Shown here: one piece after another, positions 62,330 to 64,000 of the stretch
Layout: each line of letters starts with the position of its first letter
How positions within the stretch are numbered: the stretch's first letter is position 1
Assembly: GCA_024234395.1 (NCBI GenBank)
Contig: JACKOH010000003.1
Span: 372,001 to 436,000, forward strand
Origin: Pseudomonadales bacterium
Lineage (GTDB): Bacteria > Pseudomonadota > Gammaproteobacteria > Pseudomonadales > Pseudohongiellaceae
Length of the DNA stretch: 64,000 bases
Direction of reading: 5' to 3'
Notes under the pieces: model-generated
Database searches by the model: none
Told to the model about the DNA's origin: nothing
Seen by the model: the letters and a program-made list of their open reading frames with translations, nothing else
Program-made: the position numbers and the translations under genes

Positions 62330-62968
62330 TCAGGGGGACAGGCGCCGGATTTCCCAGCTGCCATCTCCCTGGCGCCGGTAGTGAAAGCGGTCGTGCAGTC
62401 GGTGTTTGCCACCCTGCCAGAATTCGATTTCATGAGGAATGACGCGATAACCTCCCCAGAAATCCGGCAGCGGAATTTCGCCCTGGGCATACTTCTGTTT
62501 CAGGGATTCAAACTGATTGAGCAGGAAACTGCGCGAGGTGATAGCTTCACTCTGTGCTGAGGCCCAGGCGGCGAGCTGGCTTTCCCGGGGTCGGCTGAGA
62601 AAGTACCGGAGCGAGTCCGCGGTGGAAATCTTTTCTGCCACTCCGCATACCTTAACCTGACGTTCTATATCGTGCCAGGGAAAATGCAGACTGACATGGT
62701 GGTTTACTTCGATTTCGCGAGCCTTGCGGGACCGGTAATTGGTAAAGAATACAAAGGCATCAGCTTCCATTCGCTTGAGCAGTACGATTCTCTGACTGGG
62801 CTGACCTTCTCCGGAGACGGTAGCCACGGTCATGGCGGTCGGGTCCTTGAGCTCCATCTGCAGCGCCTGACTCATCCACAGGTTAAACTGCTCGATGGGC
62901 TCGTCGAGCAGGTCCTCGCGCTGCAAGCCTCCCTGCAGGTATTCCCGTCTAACCGACTCAAGATCCAT
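62330..62968 (-). CDS. pdxH: Pyridoxine/pyridoxamine 5'-phosphate oxidase
   Basis: A 212-residue FMN enzyme that makes pyridoxal 5'-phosphate, the cofactor of the decarboxylase and aminotransferase elsewhere in this window. MDLESVRREYLQGGL, PTAMTVATVSGEGQPSQRIVLLK-type (ATVSGEGQPSQR), FFTNYRSRKAREI, LHFPWHDIERQVKV and the terminal WEIRRLSP are diagnostic. It lies 23 nt after the MORN-repeat gene and may be on its transcript. Confidence 0.96.
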   Translation of the reverse strand: MDLESVRREYLQGGLQREDLLDEPIEQFNLWMSQALQMELKDPTAMTVATVSGEGQPSQRIVLLKRMEADAFVFFTNYRSRKAREIEVNHHVSLHFPWHDIERQVKVCGVAEKISTADSLRYFLSRPRESQLAAWASAQSEAITSRSFLLNQFESLKQKYAQGEIPLPDFWGGYRVIPHEIEFWQGGKHRLHDRFHYRRQGDGSWEIRRLSP

Positions 62969-62991
62969 GCCTGTGCACCCGGACAGCGTAG

Positions 62992-63618
62992 CTAGCGGAC
63001 AAAATCACCGTAGTCCCAGAGCTGTTCCCGCTTGGTACCGGTGGAGTAGTAGAAAGTTCCGAAGCCATGACGGTCGTTGGCAAAGAATCCGCCTTCGTAG
63101 CGGTTGCCGTTTTTCCAGCGGTATACTCCCTGACCGTGGTACAGATCGTTCTGAAACTCCCCGGTGTAGTTTTCGGTATGCTGGGACAACCAGAATTCGG
63201 AATGTTCATTTTCGTTCCAGCGACCGATGTTCACGAAGTAGGAACCGTGACCGTGGCGCTTGTCGTCGCGCCAGTCACCGATGTAGAGATCTCCCTTGCC
63301 ATCGTAATACTTGCCTCGCCCATTGCGCTTGCCCGCGGCCCAGTCACCCACGTAAACCGCTTTCTCGGTAAAGCTGAGCGGTTCTTCCAGGCGCCCGTAG
63401 CCATCGAACCGGCCATCCTTGAAGCTGCCACGATAGACGGCAGTTCCGGCGGGGGTCTTGAATTCCATCGTGCCGCGACCATTCTCACAGTCACCGTAGA
63501 CACATTCGCTGGAAATGACTTCCTGCAGGGGTTGCGCCTGCAGGGGTTGAGCACCGAACCACTGCACTACCAGCATCACGGTGAATAAATACCCTGTCCC
63601 GGATCGATATAACTTCAT
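62992..63618 (-). CDS. Exported MORN-repeat protein
   Basis: A 208-residue protein from ATG 63618 (GGAG upstream; the open frame above it is not protein-like). A signal peptide (GTGYLFTVMLVVQWFGAQ) is followed by about five MORN repeats: YRGSFKDGRFDGYG, YVGDWAAGKRNGRG, YIGDWRDDKRHGHG, YTGEFQNDLYHGQG and YEGGFFANDRHGFG. MORN repeats form elongated beta hairpins that often bind lipid or membranes. Two Cys near the start (ECVYGDCENG) may form a disulfide. Function unknown. Confidence 0.88.
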   Translation of the reverse strand: MKLYRSGTGYLFTVMLVVQWFGAQPLQAQPLQEVISSECVYGDCENGRGTMEFKTPAGTAVYRGSFKDGRFDGYGRLEEPLSFTEKAVYVGDWAAGKRNGRGKYYDGKGDLYIGDWRDDKRHGHGSYFVNIGRWNENEHSEFWLSQHTENYTGEFQNDLYHGQGVYRWKNGNRYEGGFFANDRHGFGTFYYSTGTKREQLWDYGDFVR

Positions 63619-63740
63619 AGCGTTCTCCAGGTCTCCTGATTTCAGAACTGCCGGGACCCATGGTGGCTCCCGGAACCGCACCGGTTTTCCGGCCGGAAGA
63701 TGAATTGAGCACTTTGCTGAGCTGTGATTATATAACGATC

Positions 63741-64000
63741 ATGGATGCCCCGGGGAACCTGCAAGCTGTTGGCTCGTGGTTGCGAGACAATCATTCTGTC
63801 GAAATTCTGCAATTCGAGGCAGTGGCAGGCGGCTGCATAAACCGCACCGGGCGCCTGACACTCTCCAATGGCCGGCGTCTGTTTGTCAAATACCAGACTA
63901 AGACACCCGCGGACTTTTTCGCCGCCGAAGCTCATGGCCTTGGCTGCCTGCGCCAGGCAACCGATTTGCGGGTTCCGGCGGTAGTTCACGCTGACCGGGA
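63741..64000 (+). CDS. Fructosamine/ketosamine-3-kinase family protein, 5' part
   Basis: An open frame from ATG 63741 to the window end, 86 complete codons. It begins MDAPGNLQAVGSWL, and the kinase-like glycine segment is AVAGGCINRTGRL, followed by GRRLFVKYQ, with the ATP-binding Lys, and FFAAEAHGLGCLRQA, with the helix Glu. These are the opening of the fructosamine-3-kinase family, which phosphorylates glycated amines for deglycation. The catalytic region lies outside the window. Confidence 0.85.
   Translation, partial: MDAPGNLQAVGSWLRDNHSVEILQFEAVAGGCINRTGRLTLSNGRRLFVKYQTKTPADFFAAEAHGLGCLRQATDLRVPAVVHADR

Overview
The window looks like a piece of chromosome from a Gram-negative gammaproteobacterium, probably a free-living aerobic marine or freshwater heterotroph. 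The evidence is two TonB-dependent receptors, many Sec/Tat-exported enzymes, an Mpl murein-recycling ligase, SlyD, UbiX, PdxH, a TIGR02444 protein and a PPi-type phosphofructokinase. GC content is moderately high. I see no tRNA, rRNA, CRISPR array or intact transposase. The OMG-type lineage is an inference only.

Layout. 1-9 kb, minus strand: an exported protein cut by the window edge, a cytochrome c/copper-monooxygenase fusion, a 1496-residue surface protein and a gamma-glutamyltransferase. 9-19 kb: an exported cupin, a Tat-exported PatB-like aminotransferase, a DUF1080 protein, an MFS transporter, a mercaptopyruvate sulfurtransferase, a DUF3014-like protein, a probable selenocysteine peroxiredoxin (in-frame TGA at the catalytic position, SECIS-like hairpin just downstream) and a TPR protein. 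18.7-25.4 kb, plus strand: M28 peptidase, PQQ dehydrogenase, an endostatin/lectin-like exported protein, then GST, a serine-less S41-like protein and a CYTH protein. 25.5-30.3 kb is rich in palindromic, MITE-like repeats between a YiiX-like hydrolase, an aldehyde dehydrogenase, a membrane protein and a VOC protein. 30.3-32.7 kb: a two-gene polyamine operon (ornithine-decarboxylase family plus deoxyhypusine-synthase homologue) behind a good promoter and a foldable leader.

32.8-47.9 kb is mostly housekeeping: YaiI and a methyltransferase, SlyD and a hydrolase, nitronate monooxygenase and an SDR, a TonB receptor, a NUDIX hydrolase, a diguanylate cyclase, a dienelactone hydrolase, a second peroxiredoxin, a YdcF protein, and a compact Mpl - LON-domain - small membrane protein - trypsin-like protease - AsmA-like operon. 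48.4-52.7 kb carries a second TonB receptor and a TPR-sulfotransferase.

52.9-57.9 kb is the strongest candidate for a little-described system: three same-strand genes encoding a bestrophin-like membrane protein, a TIR-transmembrane-TPR protein, and a SLOG-like/multi-TM protein. Together they look like a nucleotide-signal/membrane-effector conflict module. Divergent from it is an odd class-I glutamine-amidotransferase-like protein with a very large insertion between its catalytic Cys and His-x-Glu, followed by a TIGR02444 protein. The window ends with UbiX, PPi-phosphofructokinase, PdxH, an exported MORN-repeat protein and the start of a fructosamine-kinase family gene.
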